A stretch of DNA of 64,000 bases from Amorphus sp040750475 (GTDB lineage: Bacteria > Pseudomonadota > Alphaproteobacteria > Rhizobiales > Amorphaceae): NCBI RefSeq assembly GCF_040750475.1, contig NZ_JABJVY010000025.1, forward strand, positions 1 to 64,000. The letters run 5' to 3'. Below, in pieces: positions 51,349 to 60,784 of the stretch. Numbering within the stretch: position 1 is the first letter of the stretch; the number at the start of each line of letters is the position of its first letter. Position numbers and translations under genes: made by a program. Below the pieces are notes generated by a model. The model was not told the origin of the DNA, searched no databases, and was given only the letters and a program-made list of their open reading frames with translations.

Positions 51349-51654
51349 ATGATCCCAGGTGAAATCCTCTGCGCCGACGGCGAGATCGAGCTGAACGCGG
51401 GCCAGCCCGCGCTCACGTTGACGGTCGCCAACACCGGCGACCGGCCGGTTCAGGTCGGAAGCCACTACCATTTCTTCGAGGTGAACGACGCGCTCGCGTT
51501 CGACCGCGAGGAGACGCGGGGCATGCGCCTCGATATTCCCGCCGGCACGGCAGTGCGCTTCGAGCCCGGCCAATCGCGCGATGTGACACTGGTTCCGATG
51601 TCCGGCGCCCGAAAGATCTACGGTTTCCAGGGCAAGGTGATGGGGGCCCTATGA
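51349..51654 (+). CDS. ureB: Urease beta subunit
   Basis: This encodes a 101-residue protein: IPGEILCADGEIELNAGQPA, VANTGDRPVQVGSHYHFFEV, and the conserved GMRLDIPAGTAVRFEPGQ plus GARKIYGFQGKVMG tail. It is a structural subunit of urease. It is separated from ureA by 74 bp containing a REP. Confidence 0.97.
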   Translation: MIPGEILCADGEIELNAGQPALTLTVANTGDRPVQVGSHYHFFEVNDALAFDREETRGMRLDIPAGTAVRFEPGQSRDVTLVPMSGARKIYGFQGKVMGAL

Positions 51655-51712
51655 GCGAACCGAACCCCGGTGCGGCCCGTTCCTGACGACCACAGCAACG
51701 CGAGGAAAAATC

Positions 51713-52207
51713 ATGCCCGTGACGCTCGAAGGATCCTGCCATTGCGGCGCAGTGTCGTTCTCCGTGGAGAGCCACACGCCGTACCCCTATCAGCGTTGCT
51801 ACTGCTCGATCTGCCGCAAGACCGGCGGGGGCGGCGGCTACGCCATCAACATCATGGGCGATGCCGACACGCTGAAGATCGAGGGCGCCGACGCGATCGG
51901 GATGTTCCACGCCAAGCTCTACGAGGACGACGGCTCCTGCGAGATCTCGTCCGGCGAGCGGCGCTTCTGCACCAAATGCGGTTCGGCGCTGTGGGTTTAC
52001 GACGCCGCCTGGCCGGAGCTGATGCACCCGTTCGCCTCCGCGATCGACACCGACCTGCCGGTGCCGCCGGAGAGCGTGCACCTGCTGCTTGCCTCCAAGG
52101 CGTCCTGGGTGGAGCCCCAGGTCGGCCCCAACGACCAGTGCTTCGAGGGCTATCCCAACGAGTCAATCGAGGGTTGGCACAAGAGCCGAGGTCTGTGGGT
52201 GGAGTGA
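51713..52207 (+). CDS. GFA family (CENP-V/formaldehyde-activating-like) zinc protein inside the urease operon
   Basis: This encodes a 164-residue protein with the GFA fold. Zinc-binding cysteines are GSCHCGAV (residues 8-13), CYCSICRKTGG (29-39 region) and FCTKCGSALWVY (structural zinc). The family name comes from glutathione-dependent formaldehyde-activating enzyme, but most members are of unknown function. It is placed between ureB and ureC on the same strand, with AACGCGAGGAAAAATC before the ATG. A link to urease is positional only. Confidence 0.88.
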   Translation: MPVTLEGSCHCGAVSFSVESHTPYPYQRCYCSICRKTGGGGGYAINIMGDADTLKIEGADAIGMFHAKLYEDDGSCEISSGERRFCTKCGSALWVYDAAWPELMHPFASAIDTDLPVPPESVHLLLASKASWVEPQVGPNDQCFEGYPNESIEGWHKSRGLWVE

Positions 52208-52310
52208 CGGATTCCGGCAGAAGGGAAGGCGGGCGTGTTTTCGTCCGTCTTCCGTCGACGCCGTTCCAACGACATTCAGACGAGACAGATCTTCCGAACC
52301 GGAGCCGCCC

Positions 52311-54020
<1,710 letters not shown>

Positions 54021-54060
54021 GTGCTGGTGATGGTCCGATGGGCATGACGAAAAATCAGAT

Positions 54061-54224
54061 CTCCGCTCATTCCCGCGAAAGCGGGAATCCATGGGGAGTT
54101 GGAGAGAGAACGCAGCATTTCGGCGGTGAGTGTCGTGGGCTTCTTCTTGTGGAACGAAAGCCGCAGTCGCCCCGTCGGACCGCAGCAGCCCGATGGATTC
54201 CCGCTTTCGCGGGAATGAGCGGAG
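54061..54224. mobile_element. 164-bp MITE-like element, copy 1 (between ureC and ureE)
   Basis: Perfect ~32-bp terminal inverted repeats begin CTCCGCTCATTCCCGCG and contain the internal palindrome TTCCCGCGAAAGCGGGAA. They flank ~100 bp of non-coding interior. There is no transposase gene. A second 164-bp copy with the same termini lies 0.9 kb away inside ureF. The TTCCCGCGAAAGCGGGAA core is a widespread repeat motif in proteobacteria, from memory. Confidence 0.82.
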
Positions 54225-54273
54225 TGTGTGGACCTGCCGGCGCTCATTCTCCCAAGTGTGAGATGACCGGGCC

Positions 54274-54861
54274 ATGCTGAAAGCCTCCACCGTCCTCCTC
54301 GCCGGTAGCTACGCCGATCCCGTCGACGCCGTCACGCTCGACCATGACGGCCGGCATCGCCGCCGGATCGCGCTCACCGGCAATGGCGGGCTCTCCTTCC
54401 TATTGGATCTGCCGGAAGCAGTGGCGCTGCGCCATGGCGACGGGCTGCTTCTGGAGGACGGCCGGGTGGTGGCCGTCGAAGCCGCACCGGAACCGCTGAC
54501 CCAGGTCACGGCCGCAGATCCGCATCATCTGCTGCGGTTGGCCTGGCATCTCGGCAACCGGCACCTGCCGGCGATGATCGAAGACGGCCGCATCCTGATC
54601 CGGCGCGATCACGTCATCTCCGACATGGTGCGCGGGCTGGGCGGCGAGGTCACTGACATCGAGGCGCCGTTCGATCCCGAAGGCGGCGCCTATGGCGGTC
54701 ATTCCCACGCCCACAGCCACAGCGAGACCCACAGCCACGCCCACAGCCACAGCGAGACCCACAGCCACACGCACAGCCATTCCCATGGTCACGGGCATTC
54801 GCACAGCCACAGCCACAGCCATGCGCACGCCCATGGGGCCGGCGAAGGCCATGAGCACTGA
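54274..54861 (+). CDS. ureE: Urease accessory protein UreE with long histidine-rich tail
   Basis: This encodes a 195-residue nickel metallochaperone. The N-terminal domain (to ~75) and the metal-binding domain follow the family (LRLAWHLGNRHLPAMIEDGR, then ILIRRDHVISDMVRGLG). The last ~54 residues hold about 23 His arranged as HSHAHSHSET-type repeats, encoded by three 30-bp direct repeats. Such tails store or sense nickel. The 3' end overlaps the ureF start by 11 bp. Confidence 0.95.
   Translation: MLKASTVLLAGSYADPVDAVTLDHDGRHRRRIALTGNGGLSFLLDLPEAVALRHGDGLLLEDGRVVAVEAAPEPLTQVTAADPHHLLRLAWHLGNRHLPAMIEDGRILIRRDHVISDMVRGLGGEVTDIEAPFDPEGGAYGGHSHAHSHSETHSHAHSHSETHSHTHSHSHGHGHSHSHSHSHAHAHGAGEGHEH
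54700..54789 (+). repeat. Three 30-bp direct repeats encoding the UreE His tail
   Basis: Units at 54700-54729, 54730-54759 and 54760-54789 encode HSHAHSHSET, HSHAHSHSET and the diverged HSHTHSHSHG. The second is nearly identical to the first at the DNA level, indicating recent slippage or unequal crossover and likely length variation between strains. Confidence 0.8.
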
Positions 54862-55726
54862 CGCCGCTGGCCTCTACCGGCTGATGGCCTGGCTCTCGCC
54901 CTCCTATCCGGTGGGGGCGTTCACCCTCAGCCATGGCCTGGAATGGGTGGTGGAGGAGGGCACGGTCGGTGACGTCCACGCTCTGGTCGCCTGGGTCGAA
55001 GATGTCCTCGCCCATGGTGCCGGCCGGCAGGATGCCATCCTGCTTGCCGAGGCTTGGCGGGCACGGCGGCGTGATGTCGGCCATCTACCTCAGGACTTGG
55101 CCCCATCCTCCGCTCATTCCCGCGACAGCGGGAAGCCGTGGGGAGCTGAAGGTGGAGCTCAAGGGTTTGTTGATACCTCCGAAGGTCCGGCTGGCCATGC
55201 GCAAACGCCTTGGACGTCGAGCCCTACGGCAGATGCCCTATGGATTCCCGCTTTCGCGGGAATGAGCGGAGATTGGGGGGAGGCCCTCTCCCTTACCGAT
55301 GTCATCGAGCTTGCCGCGGCCCTGAACCCGTCGAAGGAACGCCGGACGGAGACGATTTCCCAGGGTGAGGCCTTCAAAAAGATCACCGAAACCGCCTGGC
55401 CCGCTGCCCACCCCTGGCCCGAGGGCCCGCTCGCCTATCCGGTCGCGGTTGCGATCGCTGCCGCCGACCATGAGGTCGGCCTGTCCGCCACGCTGACGGC
55501 CTATTTGCACGCCTTCGCCGCCAATATCGTGTCCGCCGGGGTTCGGCTGATCCCGCTCGGCCAGAGCGACGGTCAGCGCGCGATCGCCCAGCTCGAGCGC
55601 CCGATTGCCGAAGTCGCCGCGGCCGCCAACGCCTCCACCCTCGACGATCTCGGTGGCTCTGCGCTCCTCGCCGACATCGCGTCGATGCGTCACGAGACCC
55701 AGTACACGAGGTTGTTCCGCACATGA
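54851..55726 (+). CDS. ureF: Urease accessory protein UreF carrying an in-frame MITE insertion
   Basis: This encodes a 291-residue protein; UreF is usually ~220-240. The N-terminus LYRLMAWLSPSYPVGAFTLS and C-terminus ANASTLDDLGGSALLADIAS then MRHETQYTRLFRT are normal UreF. Residues ~86-140 (including SSAHSRDSGKPWG and WIPAFAGMSG) are encoded by the 164-bp element at 55108-55271 and replace nothing obvious: DWGEALSLTDVIELAAALNP resumes the family sequence. The insertion keeps the frame open, so a longer, possibly functional protein is made. UreF couples UreD-bound apo-urease to the UreG GTPase. The ATG at 54851 overlaps the end of ureE; its stop overlaps ureG (ATGA). Confidence 0.88.
   Translation: MSTDAAGLYRLMAWLSPSYPVGAFTLSHGLEWVVEEGTVGDVHALVAWVEDVLAHGAGRQDAILLAEAWRARRRDVGHLPQDLAPSSAHSRDSGKPWGAEGGAQGFVDTSEGPAGHAQTPWTSSPTADALWIPAFAGMSGDWGEALSLTDVIELAAALNPSKERRTETISQGEAFKKITETAWPAAHPWPEGPLAYPVAVAIAAADHEVGLSATLTAYLHAFAANIVSAGVRLIPLGQSDGQRAIAQLERPIAEVAAAANASTLDDLGGSALLADIASMRHETQYTRLFRT
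55108..55271. mobile_element. 164-bp MITE-like element, copy 2 (inside ureF)
   Basis: It has the same termini as copy 1 at 54061. The right arm is identical over ~32 bp, while the left arm differs at three positions (GACAGC for GAAAGC, and two changes further in). The interior is diverged but of equal length. It reads through without stop codons in the ureF frame. Confidence 0.85.
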
Positions 55727-56355
55727 CCAGCTCCCCGAACGGTCCTCTTCGCGTCGGCATCGGCGGTCCCGTCGGCTCCGGCAAGACGGCGCTGATGGAG
55801 GCGCTGTGCAAGGCGATGCGCGAGCGCTACGACATCGCGGCGATCACCAACGACATCTACACCAAGGAAGACGCGCTGATCCTGACGCGCGCCGGCGCGT
55901 TGCCCGTGGAGCGGATCCTGGGCGTGGAAACCGGCGGTTGCCCGCACACCGCGATCCGCGAGGACGCCTCCATCAATCTCGCCGCGATCGCTGAAATGCG
56001 CGGTAAGTTTCCAGACCTCGACGTGGTGTTGATCGAATCCGGGGGCGACAATCTCGCCGCCACCTTCTCGCCTGAGCTGGCGGACCTCACCATCTACGTC
56101 ATCGACGTGTCGGCAGGTGAAAAGATCCCCCGCAAAGGCGGCCCCGGCATCACCCGCTCCGATCTTCTGGTCATCAACAAGATCGACCTTGCCGACATGG
56201 TCGGCGCCTCGCTGGAGGTGATGGACGCCGACACCAAGCGTATGCGCGGCGAGCGGCCTTACGTTTTCACCAATCTGAAAACCGGGGAGGGGCTGGAAAC
56301 GGTATTAACCTTCCTGGTCGAAAAGGGTGGGCTGACGCCGTCGAAGGCAGCCTGA
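55723..56355 (+). CDS. ureG: Urease accessory GTPase UreG
   Basis: This encodes a 210-residue SIMIBI-class GTPase that energises nickel insertion. P-loop GIGGPVGSGKTAL (residues ~12-24), the nickel-binding Cys-Pro-His in ETGGCPHTAIRED, VVLIESGGDNLAATFSPEL and base-recognition NKIDLA are all intact. The ATG overlaps the ureF stop by four bases. Last gene of the urease operon. Confidence 0.97.
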   Translation: MTSSPNGPLRVGIGGPVGSGKTALMEALCKAMRERYDIAAITNDIYTKEDALILTRAGALPVERILGVETGGCPHTAIREDASINLAAIAEMRGKFPDLDVVLIESGGDNLAATFSPELADLTIYVIDVSAGEKIPRKGGPGITRSDLLVINKIDLADMVGASLEVMDADTKRMRGERPYVFTNLKTGEGLETVLTFLVEKGGLTPSKAA

Positions 56356-56422
56356 TATCCGATCCTCGCCGCCTTTCGCTGCCACTTGCCCGTTCATCGG
56401 AGGCGCAAATGGAGCGAACGGG

Positions 56423-57223
56423 ATGATTTTACGGGCGGCGGCAGTTTTTATCCTGGTGTGGTGCGGGACACTCTCGGCGCGGGCGGCGGACGTCTGCACG
56501 ATCGTGGCTGATGCGGCCAGCGGTGGAGTCGTTCTGGAGGAGGGCGACTGCGACACCCGCGTGACTCCGGCCTCCACCTTCAAGGTCGCGCTCGCCGTCA
56601 TGGGTTTCGATGCGGGTGTCCTGAAAGGGTCGCACGATCCTGTGCTCCCGTTCAAAGAGGGCTACGTCGCCTGGCGCAAGGAGTGGAAACAGCCGACCGA
56701 TCCCACCTCCTGGCTGAAATATTCCGTGGTCTGGTACTCCCAGCAAATCGCCCATTCGCTCGGCATGGAGAGGTTCCGTCGCTACGCTCAGGCGTTCGAC
56801 TACGGGAATGCCGACGTCTCCGGCGATTTTGGAAAGAACAACGGCCTCGATCGTGCCTGGATCGCCTCGTCGTTGAAAATCGCACCCAGGGAGCAGGTGA
56901 CCTTCCTGCAGAAGCTCGTCGCCGGAAGGCTCCCGGTGTCTGAGCAGGCGATGGCGCTGACCCGTGAGATTGTCGAGACCCGGCCGGCGGGGGATGGCTG
57001 GACCATCCACGGCAAAACCGGGGCCGCCGCCTCGAAGACGGCCGCCGGCGAGATCGTGCGCGGCCGCCCCTGGGGTTGGTATGTCGGCTGGGCGAGCAAA
57101 GGGGATCGGACCTATGTCTTCGCCCATTTGATTCGGGACGAGAGCAAACAGTCCTCACCGCCCGGCTTTCGCGCGCGCGATGCCTTCATTGCGGCATGGC
57201 CGGAGCGGGCTGAACGGCTCTAA
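56423..57223 (+). CDS. Class D (OXA-type) beta-lactamase
   Basis: This encodes a 266-residue exported serine beta-lactamase. The signal peptide ends near ARA (residues ~20-22). All class D motifs are present at the right spacing: STFK (51-54), SVVWYSQ (SxV, 101-103), YGN (127-129) and HGKTGA (KTG, 198-200), followed by WGWYVGW. This predicts a functional periplasmic penicillinase. The gene is 68 bp downstream of ureG on the same strand and followed by a REP. No mobile-element marks were seen, so it looks like a chromosomal intrinsic enzyme. Confidence 0.93.
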   Translation: MILRAAAVFILVWCGTLSARAADVCTIVADAASGGVVLEEGDCDTRVTPASTFKVALAVMGFDAGVLKGSHDPVLPFKEGYVAWRKEWKQPTDPTSWLKYSVVWYSQQIAHSLGMERFRRYAQAFDYGNADVSGDFGKNNGLDRAWIASSLKIAPREQVTFLQKLVAGRLPVSEQAMALTREIVETRPAGDGWTIHGKTGAAASKTAAGEIVRGRPWGWYVGWASKGDRTYVFAHLIRDESKQSSPPGFRARDAFIAAWPERAERL

Positions 57224-57325
57224 AGCATTTCCAGGCCAAGTGGAGACCGGTTGGCCGTCCGGAAATGCGCCAAAATAAAGGGTTAGAGCCGTTCCGCGAT
57301 TCCGTGAAAAGCTGAACGACTCTAA
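57223..57325. repeat. Long-form REP-like element
   Basis: GCATTTCCAGGCC / GGCCGTCCGGAAATGC flanks AAGTGGAGACCGGTT, then a second stem (TTAGAGCCGTTCC with GCTGAACGACTCTAA). It starts at the stop codon of the beta-lactamase gene. Confidence 0.8.
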
Positions 57326-57392
57326 TCGGGTTGCGAGTGGGACGGCCCCGCCGTCTAATCCCCGGCTTCGACCGCTCGGTGTCGGAGCGGAG

Positions 57393-57941
57393 ATGAAGAT
57401 GACGGATTCGGTCAATGGTGCGGCCTTTGAGACGCCGCTTGGCTGGTGCGGCTTTGCCTGGGGCGAGGCCGGCATCGTGCGTGCGTGCCTGCCAGAGGCG
57501 GACCCGGAGGCGGTTCTGGCCCGTCTTGGCCAGGATGGACACCGGATCGTGGTCGCGCCGCTTCCCGAAGGCTTGCGGATTGCCGCCGATCAGGTGTCGG
57601 CACTTTTGCGTGGGGAGAACGCCGACCTGTCTTGGGTTGAGATCGACACCAGCGCGCTGGCGGCGTTTGAGCGCGGCGTCTATCGCATCTGCCGGGAGAT
57701 CCCGCGCGGGAAGACGCTCACCTACGGCGATGTCGCGTTCCGGCTTGGCGATGTGTCTCAGTCGCGGGCGGTCGGCGTGGCGCTCGGAAAGAACCCCTTT
57801 CCGCCGATCGTGCCGTGCCATCGGGTGCTGGGCGCCGACGGTAGGATGGTGGGCTTTTCCGCCACCGGCGGCGTTGCGCTCAAGCGCCGAATTCTGGTGA
57901 TCGAAGGGGCCCTACCCGACCAGGCGGACCTGTTCGGGTAG
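57393..57941 (+). CDS. ogt: Methylated-DNA--[protein]-cysteine S-methyltransferase
   Basis: This encodes a 182-residue suicide DNA-repair protein removing O6-alkyl groups from guanine. The acceptor-cysteine motif is PPIVPCHRVLGADG (~residues 132-145) in the C-terminal DNA-binding domain with GVYRICREIPRGKTLTYGDV. The N-terminal domain is short and diverged (TPLGWCGFAWGEAGIVRACLP). No AraC/Ada domain. Two ATGs two codons apart are possible starts. Confidence 0.93.
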   Translation: MKMTDSVNGAAFETPLGWCGFAWGEAGIVRACLPEADPEAVLARLGQDGHRIVVAPLPEGLRIAADQVSALLRGENADLSWVEIDTSALAAFERGVYRICREIPRGKTLTYGDVAFRLGDVSQSRAVGVALGKNPFPPIVPCHRVLGADGRMVGFSATGGVALKRRILVIEGALPDQADLFG

Positions 57942-57953
57942 GGTGGTCTCCGG

Positions 57954-58211
57954 TTACCGGTTATCGAGTTGCGCGCGCACGCGCCTGAGACCGAGTTCCG
58001 TGATCCGGTAGGGCGCTCCGCCCCGCGAGATCACGAGCCTGCGACGTTTCAACTTCCGGAACAGCGGGAGGGAGCATCCGCGCCAATGCCAGCCGTCACG
58101 AGTGACGACGATGCAGTCCGCGACTTTGCCCCGGTCGTCCTTTTGGACCTGGAGCACGCCGCCTTGAGCGAGCAGGTGCAGAACCCGCTGCTCGTCCTTT
58201 GAAATATCCAT
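57954..58211 (-). CDS. yjhX: YjhX family protein (UPF0386), solitary
   Basis: This encodes an 85-residue protein matching YjhX throughout: MDISKDEQRVLHLLAQGGVL, CIVVTRDGWHWRGCSLPLF, RKLKRRRLVISRGGAPYRIT and the C-terminal RVRAQLDNR. In E. coli YjhX has been described as a toxin neutralised by the GNAT protein YjhQ. No GNAT gene is adjacent here, so it is probably a housekeeping or DNA-binding protein. The ATG at 58211 gives the exact family length; the frame is open further upstream. It is convergent with ogt (12-bp gap). Confidence 0.9.
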   Translation of the reverse strand: MDISKDEQRVLHLLAQGGVLQVQKDDRGKVADCIVVTRDGWHWRGCSLPLFRKLKRRRLVISRGGAPYRITELGLRRVRAQLDNR

Positions 58212-58453
58212 GAGAATTCGAAGCCCACATGCGGACAACACGACGCGTCTCGCAGCCGACGCATGCGAGAGCTGTTGTTTCGCAAGGCCCGGCCAGTGCG
58301 ACCGGGCCCTTACTGGGACTCCGAAAATGTGCGCATAAACGCTCCGAGAATGAGAAGCGTTAGGTGGTGTATGCGCCGGCAAACGCAAGAGTGCCGGCGC
58401 TTCACGTCAATCGTGGAACGGATCCAGCCGTCTCCACCTGATCGGATAAGGCT

Positions 58454-59182
58454 TTAACCGTTGGCGATGTACTGGGCGCCGTTGGCCGTGACCACCGAGC
58501 CGGTCATGAAGGATGCGCCCTCCGAGGCCAGGAACACCACGATCGCGGCGATCTCTTCCGCCTTGCCGAGCCGGCCGACCGGGATCTGGGCGACAATGCT
58601 TTCCAGCACTTTCTCCGGCACGGCCGCGACCATGTCGGTATCGATATAGCCTGGACAGATGGCGTTGACGGTGATGCCCTTGCGAGCATTCTCCTGGGCG
58701 ATGGCCTTGGTGAAGCCGATCACGCCGGCCTTGGCGGCGGAGTAATTGGCCTGGCCCATCTGGCCCTTCTGGCCGTTGATCGACGAAATGTTGACGATGC
58801 GACCATAGCCGCGATCGCGCATGCCGTTGATCACCGGACGCGTCATGCAGAACATCGACGACAGGTTGGTGTCGATGACCTCTTTCCACTGCTCCCAGCT
58901 CATCTTGTGGAGCGTGGCGTCGCGCGTGATGCCGGCATTGTTGACGAGCACGTCGATCGGGCCGAGCGCGGCCTCCACCTGGGCCACGCCGGCCTCGGCG
59001 GCTTCGTGATCGCTCACATCGAACTTGAAGATCTCGATTCCGGTTTCGGCCTTGAATGCCTCGGCCTTTTCGACGTTGCCGGCAAAGTTGGCCGCGACGG
59101 TATAGCCTGCGTCCTTCAGGCCTTTGGAAATGGCGGCTCCGATACCGCGGGTTCCCCCGGTGACGAGCGCAACCTTACTCAT
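58454..59182 (-). CDS. phaB: Acetoacetyl-CoA reductase
   Basis: This encodes a 242-residue short-chain dehydrogenase reducing acetoacetyl-CoA to (R)-3-hydroxybutyryl-CoA with NADPH for PHB synthesis. It has the TGGTRGIG cofactor loop, NNAGITRDATLHKM, and catalytic Ser-Tyr-Lys in NISSINGQKGQMGQANYSAAKAG. The Q-x-G-Q-x-N-Y context is characteristic of PhaB rather than FabG. GGAGGGAGG before the ATG is a strong ribosome-binding site. It lies downstream of phaA but after a terminator, so it likely has its own promoter. Confidence 0.95.
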   Translation of the reverse strand: MSKVALVTGGTRGIGAAISKGLKDAGYTVAANFAGNVEKAEAFKAETGIEIFKFDVSDHEAAEAGVAQVEAALGPIDVLVNNAGITRDATLHKMSWEQWKEVIDTNLSSMFCMTRPVINGMRDRGYGRIVNISSINGQKGQMGQANYSAAKAGVIGFTKAIAQENARKGITVNAICPGYIDTDMVAAVPEKVLESIVAQIPVGRLGKAEEIAAIVVFLASEGASFMTGSVVTANGAQYIANG

Positions 59183-59602
59183 ACTGCCTCCCTCCAATTG
59201 GTGGACTGTCTGCGATTTGGGTGGGTGATGATGATGCCGCGGGCTGTGCGAGCGCGCGTACATCTAACCCGGAACCGTGACATTCCAATGCCGAATAATG
59301 CGGCGAACGTGCCTTAACTTCATGATCCGGAACCGCTTTCTTCGCAGGCCGAACCCGAAGTGGACGCCGCCGCCCGCTCCGACCTTCCGCTAACCTCCCT
59401 GACGTGCCGCTGGTTTGATCGCGCGCAAATTCCGCCTGCTACACCGTTGCGTCGGATTGGCGCGGTCGTCCAACGGTCAATGGGACCGTAGCCGATCGAG
59501 ACGCGGCGTAAAGCGATAAGGTGTCCGAAACCGGATTGCTCACGCACAAAAAAGGGGCCGCCCTGCGGACGGCCCCCGTGCTTGCGGATCCGGGACGAAA
59601 CG
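59183..59602. other. 420-bp gene-free region between phaA and phaB
   Basis: No coding pattern on either strand. It contains the phaA terminator (59548-59577) and, nearer phaB, the presumed phaB promoter. A candidate PhaR site was not recognised here. Confidence 0.5.
59548..59577 (-). terminator. Rho-independent terminator of phaA
   Basis: On the minus strand, the stem GGGGCCG / CGGCCCC with the loop region TCCGCAGGG is followed by six T. It lies 26 bp past the phaA stop, separating phaA from phaB transcriptionally. Confidence 0.85.
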
Positions 59603-60784
59603 TCAGTCGCGCTCGACGCACATGGCCACGCCCATGCCGCCGCCGATGCACAGCGTGGCGAGACCCTTCTTGGCGCCGCGGCGCTTCATCTCGAACAGGA
59701 GCGTGATGAGCACGCGGTTGCCCGAGGCGCCGATCGGGTGGCCAAGCGCGATCGCGCCGCCATTGACGTTCACGATCGCCGGATCCCAGCCCATGTCCTT
59801 GTTGACCGCGCAGGCCTGAGCGGCGAAGGCCTCGTTGGCTTCGACCAGCTCAAGATCTTCCGGCTTCCAGCCGGCCTTCTCCAGCGCCTTGCGCGAGGCG
59901 GGGATCGGGCCGGAGCCCATGATCGACGGATCGACGCCGGCCGTCGCCCAGGACACGATTCGCGCAAGCGGCTCCACGCCGCGCTTGGCCGCATCCGCGC
60001 CGCGCATCAGCACAACGGCCGAGCCGCCGTCGTTGATGCCGGAGGCATTGCCGGCGGTCACGGTGCCGTCCTTCTCGAACGCCGGGCGCAGCTTGGCCAC
60101 GCCTTCGAGGGTCGCGCCGAGGCGAATATACTCGTCGTCCTCGACGATCTTCTCGCCCTTGCGCTCTTTGATGGTGACGGGAATGATCTCGTCCTTGAAC
60201 TTACCGGCCTTCTGAGCGGCTTCGGCCTTGTTCTGGGAGGCGACGGCGAATTCGTCCTGCATCTCGCGGGTGATCTGCCACTGGCGCGCCACGTTCTCCG
60301 CGGTGCCGCCCATGTGGTAGCCGTTGAAGATGTCCCAGAGACCGTCCTTGATCATGGTGTCGATGAACGACACGTCGCCCATCTTGTGACCGGCGCGCAG
60401 ATGGGCGGCATGGGGCGATAGCGTCATGTTCTCCTGGCCGCCGGCCACGATGATGTCGGCGTCGCCGGTGGCGATCTGCTGCATGCCGATGCAGACGGTG
60501 CGCAGGCCCGAGCCGCAAACCTGGTTCAGCGTCCAGGCGGTTTTCTCCTTCGGCACGCCGGCATGTATGGCCGCCTGGCGGGCGGGGTTCATGCCCTGTG
60601 CCGCCGTCAGCACCTGGCCCATGATCACTTCGTCGACCTCGTCCGGGGCGATGCCGGCACGCTCGATCGCGCCGGAAATGGCGATCTTGCCGAGATCGGC
60701 CGCCGGGGTGGTGGCGAAGGAGCCGTTGAACGCGCCGATCGCCGTGCGGGCGCCGCTGGCAATCACGATTGAATCCTGGCTCAT
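59603..60784 (-). CDS. phaA: Acetyl-CoA acetyltransferase (beta-ketothiolase)
   Basis: This encodes a 393-residue thiolase condensing two acetyl-CoA. The nucleophilic Cys is in LNQVCGSGLRTV (~residue 89). The catalytic His is in GGAIALGHPIGASG and the second Cys is in ATLCIGGGMGVAM near the C-terminus. The NGSFATTPAADLG N-terminus matches PHB thiolases. With phaB and phaR nearby it supplies the PHB pathway; the synthase phaC is not in this window. Confidence 0.96.
   Translation of the reverse strand: MSQDSIVIASGARTAIGAFNGSFATTPAADLGKIAISGAIERAGIAPDEVDEVIMGQVLTAAQGMNPARQAAIHAGVPKEKTAWTLNQVCGSGLRTVCIGMQQIATGDADIIVAGGQENMTLSPHAAHLRAGHKMGDVSFIDTMIKDGLWDIFNGYHMGGTAENVARQWQITREMQDEFAVASQNKAEAAQKAGKFKDEIIPVTIKERKGEKIVEDDEYIRLGATLEGVAKLRPAFEKDGTVTAGNASGINDGGSAVVLMRGADAAKRGVEPLARIVSWATAGVDPSIMGSGPIPASRKALEKAGWKPEDLELVEANEAFAAQACAVNKDMGWDPAIVNVNGGAIALGHPIGASGNRVLITLLFEMKRRGAKKGLATLCIGGGMGVAMCVERD

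Noticed and set aside
55108..55271. ureF as a broken gene or pseudogene
   Set aside because: The frame is open through the inserted element and the normal C-terminus and ureG overlap are preserved, so I keep it as a coding gene with an insertion.
56423..57223. Acquired resistance cassette
   Set aside because: No integrase, attC-like site, IS or composition change around the class D beta-lactamase gene.
59183..59602. Small genes between phaA and phaB
   Set aside because: Open frames there are Arg/Ser-rich shadows without ribosome-binding sites; the region holds a terminator and a promoter.
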